A stretch of 38,620 nucleotides of DNA from Bacteroidaceae bacterium (GCA_024398665.1 JAKSIS010000020.1:1-38620); one strand, 5' to 3'. Shown: positions 25,770-33,713, counted from the first letter of the stretch. The notes: generated by a model not told the origin, from the letters alone. Program-made: numbers and translations.

Positions 25770-26713
25770 TTCACAAAGTCTTTATATTCAACTGAATTCT
25801 GTATGGCACCCTTGTCAAGCATCCCGGCAACAATGGCCTTGAAACCTTCCTGGGATACCGGTGCGTAGTCAGGCTTACCTGTACGCGGATTGACCTGAAG
25901 GCTGAGATATTCCTCAAGCATGCGCCTTTCCTGGGTATGGTTTGTGACTATGTTGTTCTCCATCATGTATTTCCATGATATTTCAAGCGCTTCATCAATG
26001 TGCTCACGCGCGTAATCCCAGCCGCGCCTGCTGGCACGGACAAACTTTTCAACCGTTTCCCTGTTGGCCTTGTAATACTGTTCGGTGACATAAAGGCCGT
26101 CCTCGGGTATATTCAGAGTGGGATAGTCGCTGAATCTGATTATGTTTTCCTCAGGTATTCCTCCCATGGCCAGATCCAGCTGCAGCAGTTCGCTGTAACT
26201 GTAACACAGCGAAGCGTCAACAGCGCCGGAAACATACAGGTTGACAAGGCTGAAGCAGGGTTGCCAGTCAATGTTTACGTTCTCCATCTTTTCCAGCATT
26301 TCGCATATTTCAGCATATCCTATAAGCCACTTGCATACCCTCTTTCCGTCCAGGTCCTTGAACGAAGCGACCGGTCCGCGGCCCACGCAGCACAGACCGT
26401 TCTTATGTGTCAGCTGCATGACATTGACAATGCGGTCACCACCGCTGCGGTGCTGTATGGACTGGAAAAGCTGCTGGCCCACAATCTGCGCACCGCCTGA
26501 CAGGAGTATGTCCATAGGCGTCTCATTGGAATTGGCTGTGACATGACGGATCACCACGTCAATCCCCTCATCGGAATAGAACCCCTTTTCCTTTGCCACA
26601 TAAAAGCCCGCGAACTGTGACTGAGGCGTCCACTGGGGGACAAAAGTCAGTTTCTGCGCGCTGGCCAGAGCGGTATGAAGGACTAGTGCCGTGAACAGGA
26701 CTCTCAGTTTCAT
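25766..26713 (-). CDS. NMT1/THI5-like periplasmic binding protein
   Basis: A 315-residue protein with a signal peptide (MKLRVLFTALVLHTALASAQ) and an NMT1/THI5-type fold: FVPQWTPQSQFAGFYVAKEKGFYSDEGIDV and SGGAQIVGQQLFQSI. The family binds thiamine-pyrimidine precursors, sulfonates, nitrate or related ligands. No ABC permease or ATPase is nearby, and it is locked between the kinase and sensor phosphatase genes by two 4-nt overlaps. It may therefore present a ligand to the dCache domain rather than feed a transporter. ATG 26713 is chosen over the longer frame from 26791 because it yields the signal peptide and the ATGA overlap. Confidence 0.88.
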   Translation of the reverse strand: MKLRVLFTALVLHTALASAQKLTFVPQWTPQSQFAGFYVAKEKGFYSDEGIDVVIRHVTANSNETPMDILLSGGAQIVGQQLFQSIQHRSGGDRIVNVMQLTHKNGLCCVGRGPVASFKDLDGKRVCKWLIGYAEICEMLEKMENVNIDWQPCFSLVNLYVSGAVDASLCYSYSELLQLDLAMGGIPEENIIRFSDYPTLNIPEDGLYVTEQYYKANRETVEKFVRASRRGWDYAREHIDEALEISWKYMMENNIVTNHTQERRMLEEYLSLQVNPRTGKPDYAPVSQEGFKAIVAGMLDKGAIQNSVEYKDFVK

Positions 26714-27108
26714 GACACTTTCTTTATCATTGTCAGCATGTTGTTGCCGTCCCGGTATTCGTATTCCATCCTGTCCATGAGCTGCTTGCACAGGAAAATG
26801 CCCAGACCGCCCACTTCACGCTTCTCAGCAGAGAGGGTGATATCGGGATCAGCCTTCTCCAGCGGATTGAAAGGCACGCCCGAATCACGGAATGTGATAT
26901 AAAGACTGTCACCCTTCAGTTCAGTTCCTACTTCAATGTATCCGTCACCTTCCTTATAGGCATAATTCACGATATTCTCAACAACTTCTTCAATGCAGAG
27001 CCTCAATTTGAACTGGAGAGCAGGGTCGTCAACCATGTCACTGGAAGACATGAGCGTCTCAATGATTTCGGCGGATTTTCCTGCTATGGGGTCAATCAGA
27101 ACTTTCAC
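26710..27108 (-). CDS. RsbW/SpoIIAB-like anti-sigma factor serine kinase
   Basis: A 132-residue GHKL ATPase. The N box is LCIEEVVENIVNYAY (Glu40, Asn45), the G1 box is DSGVPFNP and the G2 box is GGLGIFLCKQLMD. Such kinases phosphorylate a STAS antagonist and sequester a sigma factor or other target when not bound by it. It is the first gene of the operon. No sigma factor gene is visible in the window, so the target is unknown. Confidence 0.92.
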   Translation of the reverse strand: MKVLIDPIAGKSAEIIETLMSSSDMVDDPALQFKLRLCIEEVVENIVNYAYKEGDGYIEVGTELKGDSLYITFRDSGVPFNPLEKADPDITLSAEKREVGGLGIFLCKQLMDRMEYEYRDGNNMLTMIKKVS

Positions 27109-27134
27109 TTTGTATCTGTAATTTTAAATTAGGA

Positions 27135-27166
27135 CAAAGAAAAAGAAAAAACGGCCTCAAATCAAA
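27135..27166 (-). promoter_or_regulatory. Promoter of the partner-switching operon
   Basis: On the minus strand TTTG (plus-strand 27163-27166), a 20-nt spacer and TTTCTTTG (27135-27142) approximate the Bacteroidetes promoter, 27 nt upstream of the kinase ATG. Confidence 0.5.
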
Positions 27167-27186
27167 AAAATCGATGACTTTCTTTA

Positions 27187-27194
27187 TACCTTTG
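27187..27194 (+). promoter_or_regulatory. -7 element for the lipid-kinase-like gene
   Basis: TACCTTTG matches TAnnTTTG, 34 nt before ATG 27229. The -33 is not clear. It diverges from the partner-switching operon promoter. Confidence 0.45.
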
Positions 27195-27228
27195 TAACAG
27201 CTTCATAACAGGAGCACTGATAAAGGTC

Positions 27229-28125
27229 ATGTTTTACATATTCGTTGTCAACGGTAGGAATGACATGCGTGAAAGGATTGACGCCGACCTTCGCAATCAG
27301 CTTGAAGGACGCGCAATACGTTATTCCATATACCATACTGAAGGTCCCGGTGACGGACTGCGGTATGTGCGCATACACTGTGACCTGTATCCGGCCGAGG
27401 AGGAATGCTTCATTGCCTGCGGTGGCAGCGGCACGGCAAACGAGGTCGCATCGGGTATTGTAGGATATCCAAGCAAGTCAATGGCCATTCTCGCATACGG
27501 TTCATCCAATGACCTGATCAAATATTACCCCGACCGCAATTTCCACAGTCTGGACTGCATTTTACGCGGTGAAAACGTGAAAATTGACATTATAAAGGCC
27601 AATGAAAACTATTCGCTGAATGTGATCAACTGCGGTTTTGACGCAATGGTGGCACATGAAGCCAACCGTTTTCTGGAACAGGGCAAAGGTCAGAAGGGAT
27701 ATGTCAAGGCCGTATGGAAATGCCTGTTATGGCACCGTTTCAACCACATTAAAGTAACTGCTGACGGCGAAAGGCTGAACAGAAGGACCATGGTTCTGTG
27801 TACTCTGTCCAATGCCGGATGGTGCGGAGGGAAGTATTACTGCGCACCGAATGCCAGAACTGATGACGGCCTGATTGACGTTTGTCTTTTCAAGTCATGC
27901 ACCCTGCTCTCATTCCTGCTGATGATGGGGAAATACACCCGCGGAAAGCACCTTTCGGATCCGTACTGCAAAAAGCATCTGGTTTACCGTCAGGTACGTC
28001 ATGCCGAACTTGAATCAAAGGACCTGATATTCCTGGGCCTGGACGGAGAAATCAGCGCCGCGACCCATTTTGACATTGACATCCTGCCCGGTGCAATCAA
28101 TCTGGTTCTGCCTGCATCAGACTGA
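27229..28125 (+). CDS. Diacylglycerol/lipid kinase-like protein (DAGK catalytic family)
   Basis: A 298-residue protein of the YegS/BmrU/DgkB type. The motif is ACGGSGTANEVASGIVGYPSK followed by AILAYGSSND (written in two parts; about residues 63-98). Family members phosphorylate diacylglycerol or sphingoid lipids, and Bacteroidales make sphingolipids. The usual GGDGT reads GGSGT here and GTxND reads GSSND, so the conserved Asp is missing. The rest (NCGFDAMVAHEANRF, NAGWCGGKYYCAPNARTDDGLIDV) is intact, so altered activity rather than decay is likely. It heads a four-gene operon. Confidence 0.85.
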   Translation: MFYIFVVNGRNDMRERIDADLRNQLEGRAIRYSIYHTEGPGDGLRYVRIHCDLYPAEEECFIACGGSGTANEVASGIVGYPSKSMAILAYGSSNDLIKYYPDRNFHSLDCILRGENVKIDIIKANENYSLNVINCGFDAMVAHEANRFLEQGKGQKGYVKAVWKCLLWHRFNHIKVTADGERLNRRTMVLCTLSNAGWCGGKYYCAPNARTDDGLIDVCLFKSCTLLSFLLMMGKYTRGKHLSDPYCKKHLVYRQVRHAELESKDLIFLGLDGEISAATHFDIDILPGAINLVLPASD

Positions 28126-28127
28126 CT

Positions 28128-29081
28128 ATGAAGGGGAAAGGCAAATTCCTGTTTCATGTGCTGGCGTTCCTGACCATGGCACTGTGGGGCGTCACTTTCG
28201 TTTCCACCAAGATTCTCATAAACTCAGGGCTGACTCCGGCACAAATTTTTACAATCAGATTTGTCATTGCATATTCCGGCCTCTGGATAATCTGCTTTGC
28301 CAAAGGCGGTGAAAACAGGCGGCTGACCAGTGACAGCAAAAAGCATGAACTGGTGTTTCTCATTCTGGGCATAACCGGCGGATCAATGTATTTCCTGACT
28401 GAAAACTCAGCACTTGCCCACACCCAGGCCTGCAACGTTTCTTTCATCGTATGCATGGCTCCGCTGCTCACTACCATTCTTACGCTCATTATCAGGAAAG
28501 TATGCAGAAACAGCTTTTCGGAAAAACTCGAGAACGTGCGCATCGGACTTCCACTTATCCTTGGAACTGTTCTCGCATTGGGCGGAATGGCCATGGTGAT
28601 ATTTGACGGAGTAAGCCTGAGCCTGTCCCCGAAAGGTGACATCCTGGCTTTCCTTGCAGCACTTTGCTGGGCAGTATACAGCCAGTTCATGAGCCAGATG
28701 AGCGGACGTTACGGCACGTTCATGGCAACACGCAAAGTGTTCTTCTACGGCCTGCTGACCATTGTTCCGGTACTGCTCCTGTCTGACAATTCAAATCTTT
28801 CAGAAGTCAGCTGGGGCAGTCTGCCTGTCTGGGGCAACCTGCTGTTCCTGGCCATTATGGCGTCACTTGTCTGCTTCCTGGTCTGGAACCGCGTAATGGC
28901 GGCAATAGGAAACGTAACATCAACCAATTATGTATATTTGAACCCTGTGTTCACACTGATAGGCGCAGTCATAATCCTTGGTGAGAGCATGACCCTGAAA
29001 TCGGGTCTGGGATCGGCCATGATTCTGGCAGGCGTGATCATTTCAGGCGGACGCATCGGACTTGAAAAAAAGAAAATATGA
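28128..29081 (+). CDS. EamA-family (DMT) transporter
   Basis: A 317-residue inner-membrane protein with about ten hydrophobic helices arranged as two EamA repeats: ALWGVTFVSTKILI at the start of repeat 1 and LAALCWAVYSQFMSQM at the start of repeat 2, each ending in the NxxxxxYLNPVFTLIGAVIILGE-like element. Drug/metabolite exporters of this group move amino acids, purines or unknown metabolites. It starts 2 nt after the lipid-kinase-like gene and overlaps the next gene by 4 nt. Substrate unknown. Confidence 0.9.
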   Translation: MKGKGKFLFHVLAFLTMALWGVTFVSTKILINSGLTPAQIFTIRFVIAYSGLWIICFAKGGENRRLTSDSKKHELVFLILGITGGSMYFLTENSALAHTQACNVSFIVCMAPLLTTILTLIIRKVCRNSFSEKLENVRIGLPLILGTVLALGGMAMVIFDGVSLSLSPKGDILAFLAALCWAVYSQFMSQMSGRYGTFMATRKVFFYGLLTIVPVLLLSDNSNLSEVSWGSLPVWGNLLFLAIMASLVCFLVWNRVMAAIGNVTSTNYVYLNPVFTLIGAVIILGESMTLKSGLGSAMILAGVIISGGRIGLEKKKI

Positions 29082-29728
29082 AGAAAATTATGGTTGCCGC
29101 CACGATGGCGGCCTGTCTTGTCCTTGCCGCATGCGGCGGACAGAATGCAAAGAGTTCAAAGAACCACGATTGTGGAAAGTGCGAAAAGCATGAACAGTGC
29201 GATAGGCATGAACAGTGCGAAAAGCATGCAAACAGTGACGCCTGTGAGAATTGCGACAAACATGGGAAGTCAGGCGTGAGTGAAGCAATAATGGGCCGCC
29301 GTTCAATACGCAAGTATCAGGACAAGGCTGTTGAAAAGGAGAAACTGCAGCAGATTGCCAAGGCCGGCGTGAACGCCCCCAACGCAATGAACGCCCAGAA
29401 CTGGGCTGTCAGAATAAGCCAGGACAAGGAACTCATTAATGGCATACGCGGCACTCACGGCGGTACAGCCCTGATTTTCGTAGCCGGACGCAATGCCGTT
29501 GACTGCGGTCTGATGGGACAGAACATGATGCTTGCCGCCTATGACATGGGGCTTGGCACAGTCATCATGACCGGCCCGCTTGGCGCAATCAAGGGCAATG
29601 CCGATATAATGAAGAAACTGGATCTTCCTGAAGGAATGGAACTGCAGTTCGTGATTGAAGTGGGCTATCCCGATGAAAAGCCCGATGCAAAAACGCGCAA
29701 TATGGACGTAATCAAATTCTTGGAATAA
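29078..29728 (+). CDS. Nitroreductase-family lipoprotein with Cys/His-rich linker
   Basis: A 216-residue protein with a lipoprotein signal (MKKIMVAATMAACLVLAAC, lipobox LAAC). A segment of about 40 residues follows with repeated CGKC, CEKHEQC, CDRHEQC and CENC units, a plausible metal-binding region. The nitroreductase domain starts at about 68: IMGRRSIRKYQDKAV (FMN phosphate binding), NAPNAMNAQNW and the GLGTVIMTGPLG segment near the end. Nitroreductases are normally cytosolic flavoenzymes, so an envelope location is unusual. The A of its TAA is the A of the next ATG. Confidence 0.88.
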   Translation: MKKIMVAATMAACLVLAACGGQNAKSSKNHDCGKCEKHEQCDRHEQCEKHANSDACENCDKHGKSGVSEAIMGRRSIRKYQDKAVEKEKLQQIAKAGVNAPNAMNAQNWAVRISQDKELINGIRGTHGGTALIFVAGRNAVDCGLMGQNMMLAAYDMGLGTVIMTGPLGAIKGNADIMKKLDLPEGMELQFVIEVGYPDEKPDAKTRNMDVIKFLE

Positions 29729-31722
29729 TGAAAGCACTGACAAAAATCATGATGTTATCTGGTTTGCTGGCCATTACCGCCGGCTGTGGGCAGAAGAAGG
29801 ATGCGGACTTCAAATATCTGCTTGACGAATTCGCAGACCTCAAGGTCATGCGCTACACGATTCCGGGTTGGGAGGACCTTACCCTGCAGCAGAAGGAATA
29901 TGCATATCATCTGGCCGAGGCCGCAAAATGGGGCCGCGACATACATTGGGACCAGAACTGCAAGTTCAACCTGCCCATAAGGCACATTGTGGAAAATATC
30001 ATAGAGAACTACAAGGGCGACCGCGAATGCGCTGAATTCCAGCAGTTCATGGTTTATGCCAAGCGTCTGTTCTTTGCAAACGGAATCCATCACCACTATG
30101 CTGAGGACAAGTTCTTCCCCGAATGTTCAAAGGAGTATTTCCAGTCACTTATGGCTGCTGTCGGTGCCGGCGACACTGAACTTCTGAACGTCATTTATGA
30201 CAAGGACACTTATCTGCAGCGCCGTTCAACAGCAACTGACGGTGACATTGTCGTGCTTTCAGCTGGCAATTTCTATGAGGGCGTGACCCGTGCCGAGGTT
30301 GAGAATTACTACGCATCCATACAGGACCCTTCCGATGAAACTCCCATCGCATATGGTCTGAACACAAAGGTCACGAAGGATTCTGATGGCAATGTCGTTG
30401 AAATCCCATGGTGCCGTAACGGCATGTACGGTCCTGCCATTGCAAAGATATGCGATGAACTCTCAAAGGCTGCAGCATGCGCAGAGAACGATATCCAGAA
30501 ACGCGCACTTGGCCTTCTCATCAGGTATTATGAAACCGGTGACCTGAAGACATGGGACGATTTCAACGTTGAATGGGTCAAGGACACCATTGGTACAGTC
30601 GATTTCATAAACGGTTTCATTGAGGACTACAATGATCCTCTGGGCCGCAAGGGCGCCTGGGAAGGCTACGTCAACATCAAGGACCACAAGGCATCGGAAC
30701 GTTCGCTCATCCTGAGCAAGAACGCCCAGTGGTTCGAGGACAATTCGCCGGTTGATCCCCGCTTCAAGAAGAAGACCGTGAAGGGTGTTTCGGCCAAGGT
30801 TGTCAACGCCGTATGCCTGGCCGGTGACAGCTACCCATCCACACCCATCGGAATAAACCTGCCCAACGCCGACTGGATACGCAAGATGTACGGCAGCAAG
30901 TCCGTGACCATTGCCAACATTACGCACGCATATGACTATGCCGCCCAGGAATCGCCCAAGAACACACTTGACGAATTCGCTTATGACGATGCTGACAAGG
31001 CCCTGTACCGCCAGTGGGGCTCATACGCCGATGAGATTCACACCGACCTGCACGAATGTCTGGGACACGGTTCCGGACAGCTGCTGCCCGGTGTCTCTTC
31101 TACCGCTATGGGTGAATATTCATCAACCCTGGAAGAAGCGCGTGCCGACCTGTTCGGACTGTATTTCACCGCAGATCCCAAGATGGTCGAACTGGGAATC
31201 ATGCCCAACATGGAAGCCTACAAGGCTGAATATTCCAACTATATTCGCAACGGAATCATGGTGCAGTTCAACCGCGTGGAACTGGGCCGTCCCAACACCG
31301 AAGCCCACATGCAGAACCGCAAGCTCATTGCCGACTGGTGCTATGAACACGGCCTGAAGGACAATGTCATTGAAAAGAAAGTACGTGACGGAAAGACATA
31401 TTTCGTGGTCAACGACTATGAGAAGCTGCGCGGTCTGTTCGCCCAGCTGCTGGCTGAAATCCAGCGCATCAAGTCTGAAGGCGACTACGAAGCCGGAAAG
31501 AAGCTGGTCGAAACATACGCCGTGAACATTGACCCCGCCCTGCACAAGGAAGTCAAACAGCGCTACGATGCCCTGAACCTGAAGCCCTACGGCGGTTTCA
31601 TCAACCCGGACATTGTCCCCGTCAAGGACGCTGCAGGCAATGTTACCGACTACGAAGTCATCTACAACGACAACTACCTTCAGCAGCAGCTGGATTACGG
31701 AAAGAAATACGGGGTACTGTAA
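29728..31722 (+). CDS. Dipeptidyl-peptidase III family zinc peptidase (M49), lipoprotein
   Basis: A 664-residue metallopeptidase removing N-terminal dipeptides. The zinc motif is HECLGH (His442, Glu443, His447), followed by EEARADLFGLYF with the third ligand near Glu469-Glu470. The HEC variant is the one I recall for Bacteroides thetaiotaomicron DPP III. The N-terminus MKALTKIMMLSGLLAITAGC is a lipoprotein signal, so the enzyme is exported. It is the last gene of the operon starting at 27229. Length fits the Bacteroidetes M49 group. Confidence 0.93.
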   Translation: MKALTKIMMLSGLLAITAGCGQKKDADFKYLLDEFADLKVMRYTIPGWEDLTLQQKEYAYHLAEAAKWGRDIHWDQNCKFNLPIRHIVENIIENYKGDRECAEFQQFMVYAKRLFFANGIHHHYAEDKFFPECSKEYFQSLMAAVGAGDTELLNVIYDKDTYLQRRSTATDGDIVVLSAGNFYEGVTRAEVENYYASIQDPSDETPIAYGLNTKVTKDSDGNVVEIPWCRNGMYGPAIAKICDELSKAAACAENDIQKRALGLLIRYYETGDLKTWDDFNVEWVKDTIGTVDFINGFIEDYNDPLGRKGAWEGYVNIKDHKASERSLILSKNAQWFEDNSPVDPRFKKKTVKGVSAKVVNAVCLAGDSYPSTPIGINLPNADWIRKMYGSKSVTIANITHAYDYAAQESPKNTLDEFAYDDADKALYRQWGSYADEIHTDLHECLGHGSGQLLPGVSSTAMGEYSSTLEEARADLFGLYFTADPKMVELGIMPNMEAYKAEYSNYIRNGIMVQFNRVELGRPNTEAHMQNRKLIADWCYEHGLKDNVIEKKVRDGKTYFVVNDYEKLRGLFAQLLAEIQRIKSEGDYEAGKKLVETYAVNIDPALHKEVKQRYDALNLKPYGGFINPDIVPVKDAAGNVTDYEVIYNDNYLQQQLDYGKKYGVL

Positions 31723-31730
31723 GGGCACTG

Positions 31731-31902
31731 CACCGGCTGTATTTCGCAGGATTGGACCATTTCAGACATATCCGAATCCGTAACGAAGTTCTGTACCGGC
31801 TGTTTTTTCCGCAGGATTGAGCCATCCGGAAACAGGTACAACACCTTGTAGCCGCAATGCGCCACCGCTGTTTTTCTGCGGACTGTCCATCCGGAAACAG
31901 GT
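31731..31902. repeat. Three imperfect direct repeats after the DPP III gene
   Basis: Related blocks lie at 31731-31760, 31794-31837 and 31863-31902, each starting ACCGGCTGT or ACCGCTGT followed by T-rich sequence and GCAGGAT or GCGGAC. Copies 2 and 3 end in CATCCGGAAACAGGT. Within copies 2 and 3 the two ends can pair imperfectly (ACC..TGTTT..CCG with CGGAAACAGGT). They fill the 172 bp before the inverted-repeat cluster. No gene is seen here. Confidence 0.65.
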
Positions 31903-31908
31903 CATATT

Positions 31909-32174
31909 ATCTCGGAACACTTTTTTGTACAATAGTGTTCCGAGATTTGTTTATTGAATGAACAGCACATGCGAAAGTGCTCTCTGAAGTTTCCTGAAGC
32001 AGGTGGTGACGAAGTGCATCGTTCTCTCCTGAATTCTCGGAACACTTTATTACGAAGAACTGTTCCGAGAATTCTGTTTTGCAACGGTCCACAACGGCAG
32101 AACCCTTCCACAAGGCTTGTAACAAGGGGTGCGCAGAATCTCAGAACATATAAAATCGAAAATGTGTTCCGAGA
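31909..32174. repeat. Cluster of three CTCGGAACA inverted repeats (REP-like)
   Basis: Three hairpins share the same arm. IR1: ATCTCGGAACAC (31909-31920) with its complement at 31935-31946. IR2: GAATTCTCGGAACA (32031-32044) with 32061-32074. IR3: TCTCAGAACA (32139-32148) with TGTTCCGAGA at 32165-32174, one mismatch. Loops are 14, 16 and 16 nt. They lie just upstream of a RAYT-type transposase gene. The 562-bp gap between DPP III and that gene holds no credible ORF. Confidence 0.85.
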
Positions 32175-32284
32175 AAAAATAATGATGGCTGTCGTACTCG
32201 GATTTGATTCTTTTTTCATTCCTTTGCATTGGACATGGCCAATGTCAATGTCCGACATTGTTTTACACAATATAATCTGAGCCT

Positions 32285-33142
32285 ATGAATACACAATTCG
32301 TCCATCTCTGTTTTTCATCCTACACTGAAGTGATGTTCCGCGTGCATGAAGATTACATACGTGGAATAAATGACCTGGTCGTTGCATCAGTCAAAACCGG
32401 CACTACAATTCTGGCGTATGCCCTCATGTCAAACCATGTACACTGCTGCATTCAGACACAAGGAAACCCGGCTGAACTTCATCGGATTTTCAGAATTTCC
32501 TATGGCCGGTATTTCTCAAGCAAATATGGAAGAGACGGTTATATAGGTGATCCTGATATCAAGGTCGTTTGCATTGACGGTTATCAGCACTGTCTGACCG
32601 CCATCAGTTATTGTCTCAGGAATCCTTTGCATCACGGCGTAACCAACTCCGCCATGAACTATCCCTATTCATCGGTTTCAGCGTATTTCCGGGACTGTAT
32701 GGGTCTGGGACCTTTCCCCAAAACCAGGAGCGTATGTCCCAGACGGCTGGCACCGCAGCATTTCATATGGCCTGCCGGCATGCGTTTTGAATGTGACGGA
32801 CGCGCATCGCTTGACACGTCAGTTGACTATAAACAGGTAGAGATGCTGTTCAAGACACCAAACGAATTCACATACAACATGATGATAAGAAAAAGCGGCA
32901 AAAAATGGCGTGAAGACCAGTCCGATGACAACAACGGAGGGAATCCTGTCACCTTGGAGCTTTTGGAATCGGATCATTATCTTGTTCAGGAAATGGAAAA
33001 GAACGAACGCTACCATTATCAGGTCACAGGAACATCTGACATTTCAGTATGTAACATAATTGACAGTGAACTGGTTCCGAAATATGGTATAAAGTCTGTG
33101 TATTTCCTTTCAACAGAACAGCAACTGTCCATAGCACATTAA
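32285..33142 (+). CDS. REP-associated tyrosine transposase (RAYT, Y1/IS200-like)
   Basis: A 285-residue protein with the HUH motif MSNHVHC (His51, His53) and a candidate nucleophile Tyr109 in ISYCLRNPLHHG. The NYPYSSVSAYF segment matches the NP...YPWSSYRAY pattern of RAYTs. Y1 enzymes of this group cut single-stranded DNA at hairpins. The C-terminal 120 residues exceed the core fold and have no motif I recognise. It is a single gene without IS ends; the inverted repeats upstream are probably its substrates. There is no sign of decay. Confidence 0.85.
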   Translation: MNTQFVHLCFSSYTEVMFRVHEDYIRGINDLVVASVKTGTTILAYALMSNHVHCCIQTQGNPAELHRIFRISYGRYFSSKYGRDGYIGDPDIKVVCIDGYQHCLTAISYCLRNPLHHGVTNSAMNYPYSSVSAYFRDCMGLGPFPKTRSVCPRRLAPQHFIWPAGMRFECDGRASLDTSVDYKQVEMLFKTPNEFTYNMMIRKSGKKWREDQSDDNNGGNPVTLELLESDHYLVQEMEKNERYHYQVTGTSDISVCNIIDSELVPKYGIKSVYFLSTEQQLSIAH

Positions 33143-33293
33143 CTCCATTCCGGATATTCCTGCTCCATTGCACAAATTGCCCGCTGCCTGTCTGTCAGAG
33201 ATGACGCATTTTTCAGATTGTATCACCGGTAAAGCCAGAATATAGGAAAGCAACGCACCTGAGAAACCGCAATTGAAAAAAAGCGGCAAAATG

Positions 33294-33325
33294 TTTGGGT
33301 GCTATATCTAAATTTTTTAGATTTG
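33294..33325 (+). promoter_or_regulatory. Promoter of the blaI-M56 operon
   Basis: TTTG (33294-33297), a 20-nt spacer and TAGATTTG (33318-33325) are an excellent Bacteroidetes promoter, 28 nt upstream of ATG 33354. The rest of the 211-bp gap after the transposase gene shows no gene. Confidence 0.75.
33306..33322. promoter_or_regulatory. Palindromic operator overlapping the -7 box
   Basis: ATCTAAA-TTT-TTTAGAT is a perfect 7-bp inverted repeat with a 3-nt centre, and its right arm covers the start of the -7 element. It is the obvious binding site for the BlaI-type repressor encoded next. Confidence 0.6.
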
Positions 33326-33353
33326 CAGCGAAATCACTTCAATCAAATTTAAA

Positions 33354-33713
33354 ATGAGACAGTTGACCAGAAAAGAAAAAGAGATAATGGAGTTCTTCTG
33401 GAACAAGGGACCCATGTTCATAAGGGAGCTTCAGGCATGTTATGAGCAGCAGCCCAATTTCAGCACAATCTCCACTCAGGTGCACACCCTTCAGGTTGAC
33501 GGGTTCCTGGACCGCGAAGCATTTGGCAGCAACTACCGCTATTTCCCCATTGTAAGCGCCAGTGATTACTGCAACAGCGGAATCCACGGCCTGATTGACA
33601 GGTACCTTGACAGTTCATATTCGAATGCTGTGATGGGATTCGTCAAAAATGAAAAGCTGTCAGTTGATGAACTGAAGAGGATTATCGAAAAAATTGAAAA
33701 CGGTAATGACTGA
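33354..33713 (+). CDS. BlaI/MecI-family transcriptional repressor
   Basis: A 119-residue winged-helix repressor: LTRKEKEIMEFFWNKGPMFIRELQ, then the recognition region NFSTISTQVHTLQVDGFLDRE and the wing SNYRYFPIVS, with a C-terminal dimerisation part (about 75-119). BlaI proteins are cleaved or released when the partner M56 sensor is activated. The gene overlaps its partner by 8 nt. It most likely binds the palindrome at 33306-33322. Confidence 0.93.
   Translation: MRQLTRKEKEIMEFFWNKGPMFIRELQACYEQQPNFSTISTQVHTLQVDGFLDREAFGSNYRYFPIVSASDYCNSGIHGLIDRYLDSSYSNAVMGFVKNEKLSVDELKRIIEKIENGND

Noticed and set aside
25766-26713. Component of a thiamine or nitrate ABC importer
   Set aside because: No permease or ATPase is adjacent, and the gene is translationally coupled to signalling genes on both sides.
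21067-27108. Classic sigma-B type regulon
   Set aside because: No sigma factor gene is present in the window, and Bacteroidales are not known to have sigma-B; the kinase target is left open.
31954-32280. 108-codon frame upstream of the transposase
   Set aside because: It spans the inverted-repeat cluster, and its codons are dictated by the repeats.
32285-33142. Complete IS200/IS605 insertion sequence
   Set aside because: No TnpB and no recognisable left or right IS ends; the features fit a stationary RAYT better.
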